Source of the DNA: Labrenzia sp. OB1
Lineage (GTDB): Bacteria > Pseudomonadota > Alphaproteobacteria > Rhizobiales > Stappiaceae
Assembly (NCBI RefSeq): GCF_001624695.1
Contig: NZ_JSEP01000014.1
Coordinates: 62,001-126,000 of the forward strand
Direction of reading: 5' to 3'
DNA: 64,000 nucleotides
The position numbers and the translations under genes are program-made. The notes beneath the pieces are model-generated. The model was given only the letters and a program-made list of their open reading frames with translations, was not told the origin of the DNA and did no database searches. Shown here piece after piece: positions 18,157 to 27,527 of the stretch (its first letter is position 1; each line of letters opens with the position of its first letter).

Positions 18157-19170
18157 TTACTTCGGAAACTCAAGCCCCATTTCCCGGTAGCGTTCCGGGT
18201 CGTCGGCCCAGTTTTCCCTGACTTTCACGAACAGGAACAGATGCACGGGCGCCCCGATGATTTCGGAAAGCTCATGGCGGGCCATCTGGGAAATAGCCTT
18301 GATGGTCTGGCCGCTCTTTCCCAGGACGATACTCTTCTGGCTGTCGCGTTCCACATAGATTGTTTGCTCGATGCGCGCCGAGCCGTCCTTGCGGGTCTCC
18401 CAGCGTTCGGTCTCGACGGTGGAAATATAGGGCAGTTCCTGATGCAGGCGTTCGAACAGCTTTTCCCGGGTGATCTCGGCCGCGAGAATGCGCAGGGGCA
18501 GGTCGGAGGGCTGGTCCTCGGGATAAAGCCAGGGGCCTTCAGGCACCTTGGAGGCAAAATAGTCCAGAATGGTCCCGGTCCCGTCGCCGGTCAGAGCCGA
18601 AACCATGAAGGTTTCCTCGAACTGCGCGTATTCATTGGCTTTTTGAGCCAGCTTCAGCAGTTTTTCGCCTTTGGAAATATCCGTCTTGTTCAGAATCAGC
18701 ACCTTTGGCGCCGACTGGCCTGAAAGCCGCTTCAGGATGTTTTCGACTTCCTCGTCGATGCCCTTGCGGGAATCGATCAGAAGCGCGATCAGGTCGGCGT
18801 CTCTTGCCCCGCCCCAGGCAGTGTCGACCATGGCGCGGTCCAGACGGCGTTTCGGTTTGAAGATGCCTGGCGTGTCGATGAACACAAGCTGGGCCGTGCC
18901 GTGCATGGCTACGCCGCGGACGATGGACCTCGTGGTCTGCACCTTGTGTGTGACAATGGAGACCTTGGTGCCGACAAGCTGATTGATCAGGGTGGATTTA
19001 CCCGCATTCGGCGCGCCGATGAGGGCGATGAAGCCGGCTTTCGTATCAGACGGCATGGCTGAAACGGGATCGGGCAGGGGAAAGTCGAACCGGCCCTTGG
19101 CAGGCTGGAAAACGTTGTCATCTTCCTCCGGTTCACCGGCAGGGCTCACATCCTGGTCTTCGTCGCTCAA
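18157..19170 (-). CDS. era: GTPase Era
   Basis: Era is an essential GTPase that binds 16S rRNA and assists 30S assembly. The P-loop GAPNAGKST, switch motif and DTPGIF are followed by NKTD and a C-terminal KH domain ending near GAPVHLFLFVKVRENWADD. The start is uncertain. TTG 19170 lies seven bases after the rnc stop with GGAAGGAA upstream (337 aa, with an acidic N-terminal extension of about 38 residues). ATG 19056 gives the usual 299 aa but has no good ribosome-binding site. It is coupled with rnc. Confidence 0.93.
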   Translation of the reverse strand: MSDEDQDVSPAGEPEEDDNVFQPAKGRFDFPLPDPVSAMPSDTKAGFIALIGAPNAGKSTLINQLVGTKVSIVTHKVQTTRSIVRGVAMHGTAQLVFIDTPGIFKPKRRLDRAMVDTAWGGARDADLIALLIDSRKGIDEEVENILKRLSGQSAPKVLILNKTDISKGEKLLKLAQKANEYAQFEETFMVSALTGDGTGTILDYFASKVPEGPWLYPEDQPSDLPLRILAAEITREKLFERLHQELPYISTVETERWETRKDGSARIEQTIYVERDSQKSIVLGKSGQTIKAISQMARHELSEIIGAPVHLFLFVKVRENWADDPERYREMGLEFPK

Positions 19171-19177
19171 GGTACTT

Positions 19178-19891
19178 CTATTCCTTCCAAACGCCTTCGC
19201 GGCGGAGCACGGCCTCGGCCGCGCTCTGTTCTGCGATCCGCTTCGAACCGCCTTTGCCTTCACCGGGTTTCAGCCCCTGCACGATCACCGATACCGTGAA
19301 ATTCGGTTCATGATCGGGCCCGTCCCGGCCGGTAACTTCATAATGCGGTGTCGGCAGACTTCTGGACTGCGCCCATTCCTGCAATGTGGTCTTTGCGTCC
19401 CTGAGCGGTCCAGACCACGATAACATACGCGGTTCCCAAAGGCGCTGGATAAAAGCCTCTGCCGCCTCGTAGCCGCCATCCAGATAGATCGCGGCGATCA
19501 CCGCCTCGCAGATATCGGCGAGCAATGCGGTCTTCTTGCGTCCACCGGTCTGGGCTTCCGCGAGGCCGATGCGCATGGCATCGCCGATGCCCAGTTCCTG
19601 CGCGATCTCCGCGCAGGTCTCACGCTTGACCATATGGTTGAAGCGGCGGGCCAGTTCGCCTTCATCAGCTTTGGGAAAGTGACGGTGCAGCATGGACGCG
19701 ATCGCCAGACCGAGCACCCGGTCGCCGAGAAACTCCAGGCGCTGATAGCTTCCCGCGACTGTCTCCGACGGGGTGAGCGCGCTTGCGTGCGTCAGCGAGA
19801 CGCGCAGAAGATCCAGGTCCTTGAAGTCGTAATTCAGCGCAGCCTTGAGAGCTGAGATGGAATTCTTCTGCTGTTGCGGTTGCTTGATCAT
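19178..19891 (-). CDS. rnc: Ribonuclease III
   Basis: RNase III cleaves double-stranded RNA in rRNA processing and mRNA turnover. The 237-aa protein has the catalytic signature RLEFLGDRVLGLAIA and a second acidic cluster near ADICEAVIAAIYLDGGYE in the N-terminal endonuclease domain. A C-terminal dsRNA-binding domain follows (TLQEWAQS, GGSKRIAEQSAAEAVL). The frame is open upstream into lepB, but ATG 19891 (MIKQPQQQ) has an AGGCAGGT ribosome-binding site and gives normal family length. It lies in the conserved lepB-rnc-era order. Confidence 0.96.
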   Translation of the reverse strand: MIKQPQQQKNSISALKAALNYDFKDLDLLRVSLTHASALTPSETVAGSYQRLEFLGDRVLGLAIASMLHRHFPKADEGELARRFNHMVKRETCAEIAQELGIGDAMRIGLAEAQTGGRKKTALLADICEAVIAAIYLDGGYEAAEAFIQRLWEPRMLSWSGPLRDAKTTLQEWAQSRSLPTPHYEVTGRDGPDHEPNFTVSVIVQGLKPGEGKGGSKRIAEQSAAEAVLRREGVWKE

Positions 19892-19937
19892 GCGACCTGC
19901 CTGGTCCTTCAGCGGGGGTGGACGCCGCGCCGGGCGC

Positions 19938-20690
19938 TCAAAGCGTCCGGCCAATCCGCTCCCAGCGCACGTTCCATGGCCAGGTCCAGATCTGCCAGGC
20001 CGGTGTTTCGTCCTTGATGGAGAAGAACAGGACCTCCGCGCGTCCCATGAAGTTTTCGATCGGCACATACCCGACGCGGCTCAGGACACGGCTGTCGACG
20101 GAATTGTCCCGGTTGTCGCCCATCATGAAATAATGACCCTCCGGCACCTTGTACTCGCGCGTATTGTCGAGCTGGCCGCGTGTCGTGAGGTCCAGCGTAT
20201 CGTAGGAGACGCCGTTCGGAAGGGTTTCTCTGAAACGCGGAACCCGGCGGACGACGCCGGACGGAGACTGTTCGATATAGTCGTCGATACGCTCACGTTT
20301 GACCGGCTCGCCGTTGATATGAACAATGCCATCGGTCACCTGGATGGTGTCGCCGGGCAGGCCGATCACTCGTTTGATGTAGTCGACGGACGTGTTGGTC
20401 GGAAGTTTGAAGACAGCCACATCGCCGCGCTCGGGATCCGAAGAGAGAACACGTCCGGAGAAGGGACCCAGACCAAAGGGGAACGAGAAGCGCGAATAGC
20501 CGTAACTGTATTTGGACACGAAAAGATAGTCGCCGATGAGCAGCGTATCCTTCATGGACCCCGAAGGGATGTTGAACGGCTGGAACAGGAAGGTCCGGAC
20601 GATCAGGGCAAGCAGCAGAGCCTGGACGATGACCTTCACAGTCTCGTAAAGGCCGCCTTCCTTGTCTTTCTTGTGGTCTGTCACGCTCAT
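19938..20690 (-). CDS. lepB: Signal peptidase I
   Basis: This enzyme removes signal peptides from secreted proteins at the outer face of the inner membrane. The 250-aa type I enzyme has one N-terminal membrane segment (VIVQALLLALIVRTFLF), the nucleophile serine in NIPSGSMKDTL, and the general-base lysine in VDYIKRVIGLPGD. The GDNRDNSVDSR box is also present. The usual Rhizobiales neighbour acpS is not found directly upstream, where a 270-bp gap leads to a DUF2062 gene. Confidence 0.97.
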   Translation of the reverse strand: MSVTDHKKDKEGGLYETVKVIVQALLLALIVRTFLFQPFNIPSGSMKDTLLIGDYLFVSKYSYGYSRFSFPFGLGPFSGRVLSSDPERGDVAVFKLPTNTSVDYIKRVIGLPGDTIQVTDGIVHINGEPVKRERIDDYIEQSPSGVVRRVPRFRETLPNGVSYDTLDLTTRGQLDNTREYKVPEGHYFMMGDNRDNSVDSRVLSRVGYVPIENFMGRAEVLFFSIKDETPAWQIWTWPWNVRWERIGRTL

Positions 20691-20960
20691 TTTTTCCCTT
20701 AGGCAAGTTGTCCGGAATCCCGGAGGGAGACGCCGCCATTCAGCGGGACTCTTAGCTCTTCAATCGAATGGAAGCAATGCGGGGAAAGCTTCCCGTGAAC
20801 GGTCATGCCCTTAAAACAGACGAAACGTGTCCTTCGGGAGAACTTCATGTGAAGGCCGCTGTGTTTTCTCCCCGCGGCACCGTGACGAGGACGGGAATTC
20901 ATGGTTGCAGGGCCGAAGAAACATGACCCATGGCACTTATGAGGATCGTTGGGCTTTTTT
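20691..20960. other. Intergenic gap upstream of lepB
   Basis: This 270-bp stretch lies between the DUF2062 gene and lepB, both on the minus strand. It has no coding potential I can support and is too short for the acpS gene often found here. It presumably contains the lepB operon promoter, but no convincing -35/-10 pair was identified. Confidence 0.5.
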
Positions 20961-21563
20961 TCAAGCGCTGCCGTCTTCTTCCGCAGGCGTATCCGGTGCC
21001 GGAAAAAGACGGCCGTTCTTGCCTGCGAGCGTGCGCCGCCGGCGGCGCTGATAGACCTCGACGCTTTTCAGGACGACCACGTAGGAAATTGACCCGACGA
21101 TCAGACCGACAGGAACCGCTCCGATGAACATCGGTTTGAGCATCGGCCAGAGCGCATCGAAAGACTTCTCCCACAGTCCGTGCTGGAATTGCTGGTGAAC
21201 CTGGTGAGGGTCGGTCTTCGGGGCCCGGCCGTGCAAGACCCATTGGCCGATCTTGTAGGTGAGAGCCCAGATGAACGGAAATGTCAGCGGGTTGCCGACG
21301 GAGGTTCCCAGCGCGGCGGCAATAAGATTGCCGCGCAGCAGGTAGGCAACGGCGAAGGCGGTCAGGAAGTGGAAACCGATCAGCGGAGTGAAAGACGCGA
21401 ACGCACCGGAGGCAAATCCGATGGCGATGGCATGCGGTGTCGCTGTTAGCCGCAGCACACGTTTGCTGAAATAGCGCGTTGACCGGGCCCAGCTGTTGCG
21501 TGGCCATACGGCGATTCGCAGGCGCTCGGCACGGGATGGCCTATTTCTTCGGCGAAACAGCAT
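20961..21563 (-). CDS. DUF2062 domain membrane protein
   Basis: This 200-aa protein has a basic N-terminus and two or three hydrophobic segments around HAIAIGFASGAFASFTPLIG and FHFLTAFAVAYLLRGNLIAA. The conserved GTSVGNPLTFPFIWAL follows, which is characteristic of DUF2062. The C-terminus is a basic, low-complexity tail. Function is unknown. In Rhizobiales the family often sits in this rsh-pyrE-lepB neighbourhood. No strong ribosome-binding site precedes the ATG. Confidence 0.85.
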   Translation of the reverse strand: MLFRRRNRPSRAERLRIAVWPRNSWARSTRYFSKRVLRLTATPHAIAIGFASGAFASFTPLIGFHFLTAFAVAYLLRGNLIAAALGTSVGNPLTFPFIWALTYKIGQWVLHGRAPKTDPHQVHQQFQHGLWEKSFDALWPMLKPMFIGAVPVGLIVGSISYVVVLKSVEVYQRRRRRTLAGKNGRLFPAPDTPAEEDGSA

Positions 21564-21602
21564 GGTCTTGAGGTGGTCTCCGTTGTTCCTGCTCGTTTCT
21601 GC

Positions 21603-22184
21603 TCAGGCCAAACCGCGGCTGCCCGGTTTTACCGCGGGCAGAGCCGCCAGTTCCGGGGGAAGATTGTCCGGCTCATAGGCCGGCACCTTGTATTGCGCCA
21701 GGGCGATGACCGGCACGGACGCATCGGCTTCACCACCCGACCGGTCGATGAGGCATGCAAGTGCGAGAACTTCAGCACCAAGAGATTTCAACGAGGTTAC
21801 CGTTTCCCGGCTGGAGAGCCCGGTTGTGACGATATCCTCAACTATGATGACCCGCGCGCCCTTGGGAAGCTCGAAACGGCGCAGCCGGAACTCGCCGTCC
21901 TCGCGCTCCACCCACATCGCCGGAACACCGAGATGACGAGCGGTTTCATAACCTGGGATGAGGCCGCCCAGGGCAGGGGAGACGATATAGTCGATCTTGC
22001 CGAGGTTCGAGGCGCGGATTTTCTCCGCCAGCGCCTTGCAGAGTTTCTCGGTCTTGTCGGGATGCATGAACACCCGGGCTTTCTGAAGAAAAACGGGGCT
22101 GCGCAGGCCCGACGTCAGAATGAAATGCCCTTCCAGGATCGCGCCGGCCTCCCGGAACAGGGACAAGACTTCGTCACGTGTCAT
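21603..22184 (-). CDS. pyrE: Orotate phosphoribosyltransferase
   Basis: PyrE converts orotate and PRPP to OMP in pyrimidine synthesis. The 193-aa type I phosphoribosyltransferase has the PRPP-binding motif [16 protein letters not shown] and, at its N-terminus, the orotate-binding part with [16 protein letters not shown]. It lies 28 bp downstream of rsh on the same strand. Confidence 0.95.
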   Translation of the reverse strand: MTRDEVLSLFREAGAILEGHFILTSGLRSPVFLQKARVFMHPDKTEKLCKALAEKIRASNLGKIDYIVSPALGGLIPGYETARHLGVPAMWVEREDGEFRLRRFELPKGARVIIVEDIVTTGLSSRETVTSLKSLGAEVLALACLIDRSGGEADASVPVIALAQYKVPAYEPDNLPPELAALPAVKPGSRGLA

Positions 22185-22212
22185 AAATAGTCTCCCTCAA
22201 TCTGACGCTCAG

Positions 22213-24459
22213 CTATCCATTGACCCGGCTGACGCTTGAAACATTCGGTTTGGAACGAAGTTGATTGATGATCCGGTTCAGGTGCTTCAGATCCCAGACT
22301 TCCAGATCGATGATCATTTCATGGAAATCATGCGCCCTCTGGATCATTTTCACATTGTCGATATTTCCACTGTTTTCACCGATAACCTGGGCGATTGTCG
22401 CCAGTGAACCCGGTTCGTTGGCCGCCGAGATTTCGAGCCGCGCCGGAAACCGCTCCGGATTATCGACGTCTATATCCCATCTGACATCCACCCAGCGCTC
22501 CGTCTGGTCATCGAATTCCTTCAGGGAGGGTGACTGTATGGGATAGATGGTCAGGCCTTCCGACGGGGTCAAGATGCCGACGATGCGGTCACCGGGCACC
22601 GCGCCGCTGTCGGGAGCGTAAGTGACCGGAATATCACCGGACAGGCCTCGGATCGGCAGGGCCGGGCCATCCCCATTCTCGTCGGCGGGGCCCGATACCT
22701 GCGGCTCGTGATCCAGTTCGCCCGGCGGAATGCGGAACTTCAGGCCATGCCCCTGTTTCAGGTCGAACCAGCCTTCCTCCACAGGAGGGCCGGATATCGC
22801 CACGCGTTCGTCCTGATAGTCGGGATGCGCGGATTTCAGGACCGCTTGCGCACTCAGGTCACCGCGGCCGACCGCGGCCAGCAGATCGGCGACGCTGGCC
22901 TGATGATGTTCGTCCAGAACGGCGTCCAGAAGGTCTTCGGAATAGGCTTTCTCGGCGCGGGCGAAAGCGCGCGTGAGGATATGCTCTCCGAGGGTGCCAT
23001 ATTGCTTGCGCACGGATTCCCGAGTCGCCCGGCGGATGGCTGCCCGCGCCTTGCCGGTGACGGCGATGGTTTCCCAGGCGGGCGGCGGCGTTTGCGCGGG
23101 AGAGCGGATGATCTCCACCTCGTCACCGTTATGGAGTTCGGTCACCAGCGGCATGATCTTGCCGTTGACCTTGCAGCCGACGCAGGTATTGCCGATACCG
23201 GTGTGGACCGCATAGGCGAAGTCGATCGGCGTCGCGCCGCGCGGAAGGGCGATCAGGCGGCCCTTGGGCGTGAAGCAGAAGACCTGGTCGTGGAAAAGCT
23301 CCAGCTTGGTGTTTTCCAGAAACTCTTCGGGCGTATCTCCCTGGGCGAGCAATTCCGTTGTTCGCCGCAACCATTCGAAGGCACGGAAGTCCTCCGAGTA
23401 ATTGGCAATGTTGCGGCCGCCGAATTCACCGTCCTTGTAGAGAGCGTGGGCGGCAATCCCGTATTCGGCCACCCTGTCCATGGAAATGGTGCGGATCTGT
23501 AGCTCGACGCGCTGGCGGGAAGGGCCGACAATGGTGGTGTGGATCGATTTGTAGTCGTTCTGCTTCGGTGTCGAGATGTAGTCCTTGAACCGGCCGGGAA
23601 CGGTTGGCCAGGTCGTATGGATGACACCCAGAACCCTGTAACAGGCCTCAACCGTGCCGACAGTCACCCGGAAGCCGTAGATATCAGACAGCTGCTCGAA
23701 GCCGATCGCCTTGCGCTGCATCTTGCGGAAGATCGAGTAGGCGCGTTTCTCCCGTCCCTTGACGAGCGCCGCCATGCCGCGCTCGCTGAGCCGTTCCGTG
23801 AGAGTGGTTTCGATCTCGAGGATCAAATCCTTGTTGCGTTCGCGCAGATCTCCCAGTCTTTCGGTAATGGTCTCATAGGCTTCCGGATTGAGCGTGCGGA
23901 AGGAAATGTCCTCCAGCTCCTCGCGCATGTCGTGCATGCCCATGCGCCCGGCGAGCGGCGCATAGATCTCCATGGTCTCTTCCGCGATGCGGCCGCGCTT
24001 GTGCTCCGGCATATGGTGGAGCGTGCGCATGTTATGCAGACGGTCCGCCAGTTTCACCAGCAGCACGCGCACGTCGTCGGCGATGGCAAGCAGAAGCTTG
24101 CGGAAGTTTTCCGCCTGGTTGGCCTTCTGGGACACCAGGTCGAGGCGCTTGATCTTGGTCAGCCCTTCGACGAGCTTGCCGATTTCCTCACCGAACAGGC
24201 TGTCGATTTCCGATCGGGTGGCATCCGTGTCCTCGATCGTGTCGTGCAGAAGCGCGACGGCAATGGTCGCGTCATCCAGACGCAGGCCGGTCAGGATAGC
24301 GGCGACTTCAAGAGGATGGGAGAAATAGGGATCGCCGGATGCGCGCATCTGGCTGCCGTGCTTTTGCATGGCATAGACATAAGCCTTGTTGAGCAAGGCT
24401 TCGTCCGCTTCCGGATTGTAGCGCGTAACCCGTTCAACGAGTTCGTATTGACGCATCAT
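22213..24459 (-). CDS. rsh: Bifunctional (p)ppGpp synthetase/hydrolase, RelA/SpoT homologue
   Basis: This enzyme makes and degrades the stringent-response alarmone (p)ppGpp. Domain order is HD hydrolase (HPLEVAAIL, ALLHDTIEDT), nucleotidyltransferase synthetase (GRFKDYISTPKQNDYKSIHT), TGS (TPKGRLIALPRGATPIDFAY), helical and zinc-finger-like region, and ACT at the C-terminus. The HD residues look intact, so it should be bifunctional like the single Rsh of other Rhizobiales. ATG 24459 (MMRQYELVERV) matches the family start. The upstream TTG at 24480 has no ribosome-binding site. It lies between rpoZ and pyrE. Confidence 0.96.
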   Translation of the reverse strand: MMRQYELVERVTRYNPEADEALLNKAYVYAMQKHGSQMRASGDPYFSHPLEVAAILTGLRLDDATIAVALLHDTIEDTDATRSEIDSLFGEEIGKLVEGLTKIKRLDLVSQKANQAENFRKLLLAIADDVRVLLVKLADRLHNMRTLHHMPEHKRGRIAEETMEIYAPLAGRMGMHDMREELEDISFRTLNPEAYETITERLGDLRERNKDLILEIETTLTERLSERGMAALVKGREKRAYSIFRKMQRKAIGFEQLSDIYGFRVTVGTVEACYRVLGVIHTTWPTVPGRFKDYISTPKQNDYKSIHTTIVGPSRQRVELQIRTISMDRVAEYGIAAHALYKDGEFGGRNIANYSEDFRAFEWLRRTTELLAQGDTPEEFLENTKLELFHDQVFCFTPKGRLIALPRGATPIDFAYAVHTGIGNTCVGCKVNGKIMPLVTELHNGDEVEIIRSPAQTPPPAWETIAVTGKARAAIRRATRESVRKQYGTLGEHILTRAFARAEKAYSEDLLDAVLDEHHQASVADLLAAVGRGDLSAQAVLKSAHPDYQDERVAISGPPVEEGWFDLKQGHGLKFRIPPGELDHEPQVSGPADENGDGPALPIRGLSGDIPVTYAPDSGAVPGDRIVGILTPSEGLTIYPIQSPSLKEFDDQTERWVDVRWDIDVDNPERFPARLEISAANEPGSLATIAQVIGENSGNIDNVKMIQRAHDFHEMIIDLEVWDLKHLNRIINQLRSKPNVSSVSRVNG

Positions 24460-24570
24460 GGCAGCAACCGAACCCGGCAACCGGCCGGGAGATCAGCAGA
24501 ATGAACAAAAAAGACAGGCCGAAGCGCCGGAAGGAACCGGGCGCGCTTCAGGCCTGCCTGTGACGAAAAA

Positions 24571-24972
24571 TCAGACGTCGTCGGTTCGCTCCGGCGGAAC
24601 CAGGCCTTCAAGGCCGCGCAGAAGGTCTTCTTCGGACATGCGGTCGAATTCCACCGCGCCGTCGTCGACGGCATTGACCTGGGTCACCTGATGCTGATTT
24701 GCGGAAGGAACGACCGGCACGGCCTCTGCTTCCGGCTCATCGACTTCCACAAACTTCTGCAGCGAGTGGATCAGATCTTCTTTCATGTCTTCCGGGCTGA
24801 CGGTCTGCTCGGCGATCTCGCGAAGGGCAACGACGGGGTTCTTGTCGTTGTCGCGGTCGATCGTCAGCGGAGAACCGCTGGAAATCATGCGAGCGCGATG
24901 CGCAGCAATCAGTACCAGCTCAAACCGGTTTTCGACCTTGTCGATGCAGTCCTCGACGGTCACGCGCGCCAT
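24571..24972 (-). CDS. rpoZ: RNA polymerase omega subunit
   Basis: Omega stabilises beta-prime in RNA polymerase and takes part in (p)ppGpp sensing. The 133-aa protein begins [20 protein letters not shown] and includes the conserved [11 protein letters not shown] and [14 protein letters not shown]. An acidic tail rich in Glu and Pro, common in alphaproteobacteria, follows. It is placed directly before rsh, a conserved linkage that ties the polymerase subunit to the alarmone enzyme. Confidence 0.96.
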   Translation of the reverse strand: MARVTVEDCIDKVENRFELVLIAAHRARMISSGSPLTIDRDNDKNPVVALREIAEQTVSPEDMKEDLIHSLQKFVEVDEPEAEAVPVVPSANQHQVTQVNAVDDGAVEFDRMSEEDLLRGLEGLVPPERTDDV

Positions 24973-25010
24973 TCGACGTCTCCATAGGTTTAAGGAACTT
25001 GAAGAAACAG

Positions 25011-25039
25011 CGTATAGTGTTCACGTTTCCAAAAAGCAA
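25011..25039 (-). promoter_or_regulatory. Candidate promoter of rpoZ-rsh
   Basis: Read on the minus strand, TTGCTT (25039-25034), a 17-bp spacer and TATACG (25016-25011) lie about 40 bp upstream of the rpoZ start, a reasonable sigma70-type promoter. The rest of the 403-bp gap 24973-25375 is relatively AT-rich. It contains a TATAAT on the plus strand (25157-25162), which could serve the NYN gene with a long leader. It also has a 6-bp hairpin at 25302-25319. There is no gene. Confidence 0.5.
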
Positions 25040-25375
25040 CCCCCCGCCAGATCTGATTGGCGATGTGTGCTACATTGGTAGTGGGCTGTGGCTTTTGGCC
25101 GAATTTTCATTGGCTTTTTTCAATTCGGCACTCGCTTTTGCGTTGCGGCTGTCCAATATAATAGTGTAGGGCACCTGTGCGGACCAGCTAAGAATCAAGG
25201 ACCGTTTGGGAAAAACAAAAATATAAGCTGTTTGAAGTTGCGAAAATTAGCGGCCTCAATCCGGCAAATATGTGTTGTTTAAAGTATTGGACAAGCAAAG
25301 ACAGGCTGCGGGAAGCCTGCGTAGCCGTCACAAATTCAAAAACAGCACATATCACTCTGAAAGGTTTCAAATAGG

Positions 25376-25969
25376 ATGTTTGACGCTCGAGAAAAGGTTG
25401 CTTTGTTCATTGACGGAGCCAACTTGTATTCGACGGCCAAAGCCATCGGTTTCGACATCGACTACAAGCGATTGTTGAAAGAGTTCCAGGGACATGCCTA
25501 CCTTCTGCGCGCATACTATTACACCGCGCTGATAGAAGATCAGGAATATTCCTCCATCCGTCCGTTGATCGATTGGCTGGATTACAACGGCTACAAGGTC
25601 ATCACGAAACCGGTGAAGGAATTTGTTGATAGCGCCGGGCGCCGCAAGGTGAAGGGCAACATGGATATCGAGCTTGCGGTCGATGCCATGGAACTGGTCG
25701 AATCCGTCGATCACATCGTCCTGTTCTCCGGTGACGGCGACTTCCGGTCGCTGGTCGAAGCGTTGCAGCGCAAGGGCCGCAAGGTCAGTGTTGTCTCGAC
25801 CCTGAAAACCCAGCCGCCGATGATCGCCGACGATCTGCGCCGGCAGGCGGACCACTTCATCGATCTGGCAAGTCTTGCCAACAAGATCGGCCGCGACCCT
25901 TCCGAGCGCCCCGTGCGCCCGCAGATGGCAGCGGACGTCGATGACGATGACGAGGATGACGACTACTAA
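25376..25969 (+). CDS. LabA-like NYN domain protein
   Basis: This 197-aa protein belongs to the NYN/PIN-like nuclease superfamily. The acidic residues are in VALFIDGANLYSTAK, KGNMDIELAVDAMEL and LFSGDGDFRSLVEAL, matching the conserved Asp cluster expected to bind Mg2+ and cut RNA. It ends in a very acidic tail (DVDDDDEDDDY). It is separated by nine bases from the next gene, a uracil-DNA glycosylase, suggesting an operon. The RNA target is unknown. Confidence 0.88.
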   Translation: MFDAREKVALFIDGANLYSTAKAIGFDIDYKRLLKEFQGHAYLLRAYYYTALIEDQEYSSIRPLIDWLDYNGYKVITKPVKEFVDSAGRRKVKGNMDIELAVDAMELVESVDHIVLFSGDGDFRSLVEALQRKGRKVSVVSTLKTQPPMIADDLRRQADHFIDLASLANKIGRDPSERPVRPQMAADVDDDDEDDDY

Positions 25970-25978
25970 GGTCGGCAA

Positions 25979-26638
25979 ATGAACTTCGCGAATGCAGATA
26001 TGGGACCGGTCGACCCGCCATCGGGTTGTTCGGGATGTCCTCGGCTTGTCGGTTTGCGCGAGGAACTGCAGGGGCTGCATCCCGGCTGGCACAACGCACC
26101 GGTTTCCTCTTTCGGGGCATCGAAGCCGCGTCTTCTCGTCATCGGCCTGGCCCCGGGAATGAAAGGCGCCAATGCCACTGGCCGTCCGTTCACCGGCGAC
26201 TATGCAGGGGATCTGCTCTACAAGACCATGCTCGACTACGGATTTGCCGAGGGAACGTATCGTGCCCGGCCCGATGACGGGCTGGCGCTGACCGACGCCC
26301 TGATCACCAATGCGGTTCGCTGTCTGCCACCGCAGAACAAGCCGACCGGCGAGGAGATCAGGACGTGCCGGCCCTATCTGCTGGCGACACTGTCAGCCAA
26401 TCCGTCCATCCGGGCGGTTCTGGCGCTCGGGCGCATCGCCCATGAGACCTTTCTGACCGCACTCGAGCTCAAAAGGGCGCGATATCCCTTCGGCCACGGC
26501 GCGCAGCATGAGTTGCCCGGATACGGGATGGACCTGTTCGACAGCTATCACTGCTCACGCTACAACACCAACACCGGCCGCCTGACGGAAGAGATGTTCA
26601 GATCCGTCTTCGACAAGATCCGCCGGCATATTCCGTGA
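25979..26638 (+). CDS. Uracil-DNA glycosylase family protein (Fe-S, type 5-like)
   Basis: This 219-aa base-excision repair glycosylase has motif 1 as LVIGLAPGMKGANATGRPFTGD, the UdgB-type form in which the catalytic Asp/Glu of other families is absent. Motif 3 is YHCSRYNTNTGRLT, where His-Cys replaces the common His-Pro. Cysteines in CSGC near residue 17 and in RCLPPQNKPTGEEIRTC can ligate a 4Fe-4S cluster. It probably excises uracil or deaminated purines from DNA and is co-transcribed with the NYN gene. Confidence 0.88.
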   Translation: MNFANADMGPVDPPSGCSGCPRLVGLREELQGLHPGWHNAPVSSFGASKPRLLVIGLAPGMKGANATGRPFTGDYAGDLLYKTMLDYGFAEGTYRARPDDGLALTDALITNAVRCLPPQNKPTGEEIRTCRPYLLATLSANPSIRAVLALGRIAHETFLTALELKRARYPFGHGAQHELPGYGMDLFDSYHCSRYNTNTGRLTEEMFRSVFDKIRRHIP

Positions 26639-26674
26639 AAGCAGCGCCTTGCTTCTTCCGTCGAGCGGGCAGTG

Positions 26675-27442
26675 TCATTCCCTGACGTTCGCGTCCGCGT
26701 CGACGACCGCCCAGCCGTTCGGCCCCAGATGTTCCTGCGGCCGGAAGCGTGCCTTGTAGGCCATCTTGGCCGAGCCTTCGACCCAATAGCCCAGATAAAC
26801 GTATGGCAGACGCAATCTGCGCGCCCGGTTGATATGATCGAGGATCATGTAGGTGCCGAGCGCGGTGTCCTCATGGGCCGGATCGTAGAAGGAATAGACC
26901 ATCGAAAGCCCGTCGGAGAGCTGATCGGTGAGCGCAACGCCGAGCAGCGGGCCGTCTCCGGTTCCGGTCAGAAAACTGTCCGGCCCCCGGCGGCGGTATT
27001 CGAGCACCAGTGTCTCCACATGGGTGTCCTCGACCATCATCGCGTAATCGAGAACGCTCATCTCCGTCATGCCGCCATTCTCGTGTCTGGCCAGCAGATA
27101 TTCGCGGAAGAGGTCGTACTGTTCGGCTGACGGGCTCGGCGGAAGGCGCGCGCCGACGATGTCCGCTCCGGACTTCCAAACGCGCCTCAACGATCTGGTC
27201 CACTTGAAATCGTCAACTCGGACGCGTACGGAAACGCAGGCTTGGCATTTCTCGCAGGCCGGCCGGTAGGCAATGTTCTGACTGCGGCGGAAACCGCCCT
27301 GGGTCAGAACCTCATTGAGCGCCGGAGCACTGTGGCCGACAAGATGCGTGAAGACCTTGCGCTCCTGGTGGCCCTCGAGATAGGGGCAGGGCGCAGGCGC
27401 CGTCAGATAGAACTGCGGATGATCCGTTGGGTGCCGTGTCAC
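26675..27442 (-). CDS. bpt: Leucyl-tRNA--protein transferase (aspartate/glutamate leucyltransferase)
   Basis: Bpt transfers Leu from tRNA to proteins with N-terminal Asp or Glu, marking them for ClpAP degradation. The protein carries [16 protein letters not shown] with the N-terminal cysteine, then the CEKCQAC cysteines, [16 protein letters not shown], and the C-terminal [19 protein letters not shown] signature of the ATE/Bpt group. Family alignment points to GTG 27442 ([14 protein letters not shown], 255 aa). ATG 27478 is an alternative. It is convergent with the glycosylase gene. Confidence 0.93.
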   Translation of the reverse strand: MTRHPTDHPQFYLTAPAPCPYLEGHQERKVFTHLVGHSAPALNEVLTQGGFRRSQNIAYRPACEKCQACVSVRVRVDDFKWTRSLRRVWKSGADIVGARLPPSPSAEQYDLFREYLLARHENGGMTEMSVLDYAMMVEDTHVETLVLEYRRRGPDSFLTGTGDGPLLGVALTDQLSDGLSMVYSFYDPAHEDTALGTYMILDHINRARRLRLPYVYLGYWVEGSAKMAYKARFRPQEHLGPNGWAVVDADANVRE

Positions 27443-27527
27443 CGTTTTGTCCCGCGAAACCTCAAGGCCTGACCCCATGCCAGAGAGCAATGAACCATAA
27501 TCAGGGCGCTCCGGTCTGCCTCCACAC

